From assembly GCA_002943765.1 (NCBI GenBank), contig PQWQ01000023.1, positions 622,501 through 686,500 on the forward strand: 64,000 bases of DNA, in the 5' to 3' direction. A program made the position numbers and the translations under genes. Under the pieces are notes generated by a model. That model saw only the letters and a list, made by a program, of their open reading frames with translations, searched no databases and had not been told where the DNA came from. Source of the DNA: Psoroptes ovis (lineage: Eukaryota > Arthropoda > Arachnida > Sarcoptiformes > Psoroptidae). This document shows positions 61,601 through 64,000 of this stretch, piece by piece (position 1 is the first letter of the stretch; every line of letters begins with the position of its first letter).

Positions 61601-61683
61601 TTAAGGTTGTCCGTAAAGTTTTCTGCCGATTTTCCGATTGAAAAACATTTGAAAATCGGCGGAAAACTTTTCGGACAATCTAA
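61601..61683. mobile_element. MITE, type D
   Basis: In an ATT repeat. Arms CTGCCGATTTTC / GAAAATCGGCGG pair almost fully around a short loop; one extra A in the left tip (TTAAGGTTGTCCG). Confidence 0.9.
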
Positions 61684-62125
61684 AATATTATTTGAAATAA
61701 TAATAAATATTATTATTCATTTAAAGAACATTCTTCATTCTGAATGTACAAGATTCTTTTTTTTTTTCTCAGTGAAATTATTATCATTTCATTTGTTTCT
61801 TCATTTCTTGATGTTCATCTTCTTCTTTTGAAAATCATCATCATCACCACCATTTGTAACAATAAAATCGGAAATGAATTGAGAGTGAAACAATGACAAA
61901 TATATTGTCATCATGTGTTGGTGTGTGTGTGTGCTTGAATATGTGTACACATTTTCAAATGAGAAAATAAGAAAATAATCATTGAAAAGTAAATTCAAGT
62001 AAATTATGTAAATTGAATCCTATTTCTATTTTGTCAAATTTTTCCAAGATTCTTGGGTAATAATGATTTCATAGAAATAATAATGATAATGATAATCACA
62101 AGAGAATGGAATGAAGAATGAAATA

Positions 62126-62209
62126 AAGGGTTGTCCGAAAAATTTTCACCGATTTAATCATACGGGAAACGATTGACGAAAACCGTCAAAAACTTTTCGG
62201 ACAACCTAA
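62126..62209 (+). mobile_element. MITE, type B-like, diverged
   Basis: AAGGGTTGTCCGAAAAA ... CTTTTCGGACAACCTAA; core TAATCATACGGGAAACGATT. Confidence 0.85.
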
Positions 62210-62417
62210 ATAAAAGAGAAGAGGCCAAAAACTTACCGGAAATTTTCAATCAATCGAACATCAGCAGCAGCAGTAGAATAAAATTTGAATTTTAAATTTT
62301 TGGATCAATCAAATTTCCAATAAAATTTCAAATTAATTCCAATAAATTCGCCTAAGCTGATTAGAATACAAAATTAATTTCATTACTTTTTTCCATTGTT
62401 GTTGTTGTTTATTACAG

Positions 62418-62480
62418 CCTCTTGATTCACCAGATGTGAAGCGATCATCTATGAGAATTGAGAAGAAAGTGAACAAATAA
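62418..62480 (+). other. Candidate terminal micro-exon
   Basis: TTATTACAG acceptor, then PLDSPDVKRSSMRIEKKVNK and a stop, with G+C-richer codons than its surroundings and the other two frames closed. It looks like a genuine last exon of a plus-strand gene, but I cannot name it or find the exon before it. Confidence 0.3.
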
Positions 62481-62807
62481 TTTGAAAAAAACTTTGGAAA
62501 AAACACTCATAAGCCATTCGAATTTTGAATCTCACATTTGTGTGTGTATGTGTGTGGGAAGCTTTTATGGAAAATTTTTGAAAAAAAATTTCCGTCAAAT
62601 TTTCAAAAAGTCAAAATTACCACTTACCTCTTTTTGTTTCGTTCATCTGTTTTTCACTAAATGCATTAAATTATTCATATTTGATCTTTGATATTCTTCT
62701 ATTTTTCTTCTTTTTCCATAATTTTCTTTTGAAAAAAAAGTTGAAAATTTTTTTTTCTTCTTCTTCTTCGAGAAAAACTTTTCGTATCATACGTATTATA
62801 AATATAC

Positions 62808-62884
62808 GGGTTGTCCCATAAGTTCTTGCCGTTTTTTTAATTTTTTTCATTCAAAAAAAACGGCAAGAACTTATGGGACAACCC
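62808..62884. mobile_element. MITE, type C, perfect 31-bp arms
   Basis: GGGTTGTCCCATAAG ... CTTATGGGACAACCC; the arms pair without mismatch over 31 bp around a 15-base centre. The lack of any mismatch suggests the youngest copy in the window. Confidence 0.92.
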
Positions 62885-62886
62885 AT

Positions 62887-64000
62887 TACATTCAATGGCA
62901 AATATGATATTTAGCATAAAATTTCAATAATAATAAAAGGTAATTTTACATTCACATTCAGAATTCATTTCATTTACGATCAGTGTGTGTGTGTTTGGTG
63001 TTTGTTTACACTATGAATATAAATATAAATGAATAAATGAATGAATGAATATTAAAAATATTTAAATACAGGATATTTCAAGTTTTAATTCAGGATTTCA
63101 AAATTGATATTCATAGTTTTAAAATTGAATTTCATAATTTTACTGTTCAAAATTGCATTCAAAAACTACGAAAATTAATTTTAAAACTCTGATTTCAAAC
63201 TTGAAACCCTGGAACAAAAAATATTCATTCATTTTTGGAAATGAAAATTCAAATAATTTTTACTTACAAATTGAAAAAATTTCGTAAATATATTAAAGAA
63301 TTGAAATTGAAGAATTGAGTTTTTTTCCATTCGCTTTTCATTCATCATTGTTTTTCAATGTAAATTTTTTTTATCATATTGTTCAATGGGCTGTTTGTTT
63401 TTTTTTTCGGTTCTCGAAATACAAACAAATATTTCTTGAAATTTTAAAATTCATTTCTTCTTTTCATATTTTCCCATTATAAATTCATATTTTTCATCAT
63501 TCTCAAATGTAAATATCATACATCTATTGTGAATATATTTTTTTCAATTTTCAATGATAATAATGATGATGATAATGATAATAATAATCAACATTCAACA
63601 ATCATAATGATGATGATTATGATAATTTTCTTTATTCTTTTATCATTTTTCGTCTTGATGTTTTTTCTAAGGGTAATATTTCATATTTTTGTTTTTCGGA
63701 AAAATTTATTTCTTGAATCATTTCTTGAAAAGTTTTGCCATACATTTCCAATACATTTGCATTATGATATTTGTGTTTGTTTTGGTGGAAAGAATAAATG
63801 ATTCAATTCAATTTAATTTTCTTCATACAATTTCCTCGCTACGTAAGAAAACAATAAGAAAATAGAACAAACGATTATTATTGCTACACAAGAGAATTAG
63901 TTGAATACTTTGGATTATTGATTTTTTTTCTTTTTCATTTTCACTAAAACGTTTTGCTTATTCAAATACATACATACATACATTACCATTAGTATAAATA
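62887..64000. other. AT-rich end of window, nothing recognised
   Basis: No MITE, no open frame with family resemblance. Contains (ATGA)n near 63026 and ATC/ATT repeats near 63560-63620. Confidence 0.5.

Larger units (their letters stand above)
37307..62886. other. Gene desert packed with ~82-bp hairpin MITEs
   Basis: 25.6 kb with 42 recognisable copies of one MITE family, listed singly below, plus one mariner and one hAT MITE. Between copies lie AT-rich DNA, ATT/ATC microsatellites and long T- or A-rich tracts. Gaps free of copies are 47.7-49.2, 50.5-52.2, 53.1-55.8, 58.5-59.5 and 60.6-61.6 kb. I find no protein with recognisable homology here. It may be intergenic or long introns. The strand given for type A and B copies is the one carrying the core as defined in the summary. 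Confidence 0.75.

Noticed and set aside
37307..62886. Array of similarly sized palindromic repeats resembling a CRISPR array
   Set aside because: Spacing varies from 150 to 2700 bp, orientation is mixed, copies sit at TA targets with transposon ends, and the genome is eukaryotic.

Overview
The window looks like nuclear DNA of a small, AT-rich arthropod genome, most probably an astigmatid mite (Dermatophagoides or a relative). The evidence is compact genes with introns of about 50-150 bp, animal-specific genes (short tropomyosin, TM2D3/almondex, TMEM107, an FRMD3/5-type FERM protein, a midkine-like factor) and Asn/Gln/His/Ser homopolymers in the proteins. The species is inferred and not proven.

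Left half (1-33 kb), gene-dense. The left edge cuts a Ty1/copia-type LTR retrotransposon on the minus strand: a 122-bp LTR, a primer-binding site and a Gag open to the edge. Then follow TMEM107 (-, four short exons), RPN2/ribophorin II (-), an unrecognised Asn/Asp-rich gene (+), a short cytoskeletal tropomyosin (+, five exons), TOP3B (-), the mitoribosomal protein mS38/AURKAIP1 (+) divergent from TOP3B, GTPBP3/MnmE (+) 140 bp behind mS38, TM2D3 (-, convergent with GTPBP3), a midkine/pleiotrophin-like secreted protein (-), USP6NL/RN-tre Rab GAP (-, nine exons), pyroglutamyl-peptidase I (+) and an FRMD3/FRMD5-type protein with a C-terminal membrane anchor (-). Exon joins were worked out by hand from splice signals and frame.

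Right half (33-64 kb), no supported gene. From 37.3 to 62.9 kb I count 42 copies of an ~82-bp, nearly self-complementary mariner-type MITE (ends TTAGGTTGTCC...GGACAACCTAA at TA), about one per 600 bp. Only three copies lie in the first 37 kb. There is also one dead mariner (41984-43061) with 32-bp perfect terminal repeats and one 187-bp hAT-type MITE (40252-40438) with a perfect 8-bp target duplication. MITE subfamilies used below: A has an asymmetric core (CTTAATCACAATAGAGTTGC on its + strand); B has a core with TATATCGTAGAAAAT flanked by GCC/GGC arms; C has CCATAAG ends and a GCCGTTTTTTT arm; D has a GATTGAAAAACATTTGAAAA core. A dominates 37-52.6 kb and B dominates 52.7-60 kb. One copy (49210-49382) is split by a 76-bp poly(A)-tailed insert between 17-bp direct repeats, which looks like a retroposed fragment.

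The desert may be intergenic or may be long introns of a gene whose tiny exons I could only list as weak candidates. The most interesting hypothesis is that the tandem field of hairpin MITEs is a local hopping hot spot and a potential source of Dicer-cut small RNAs.
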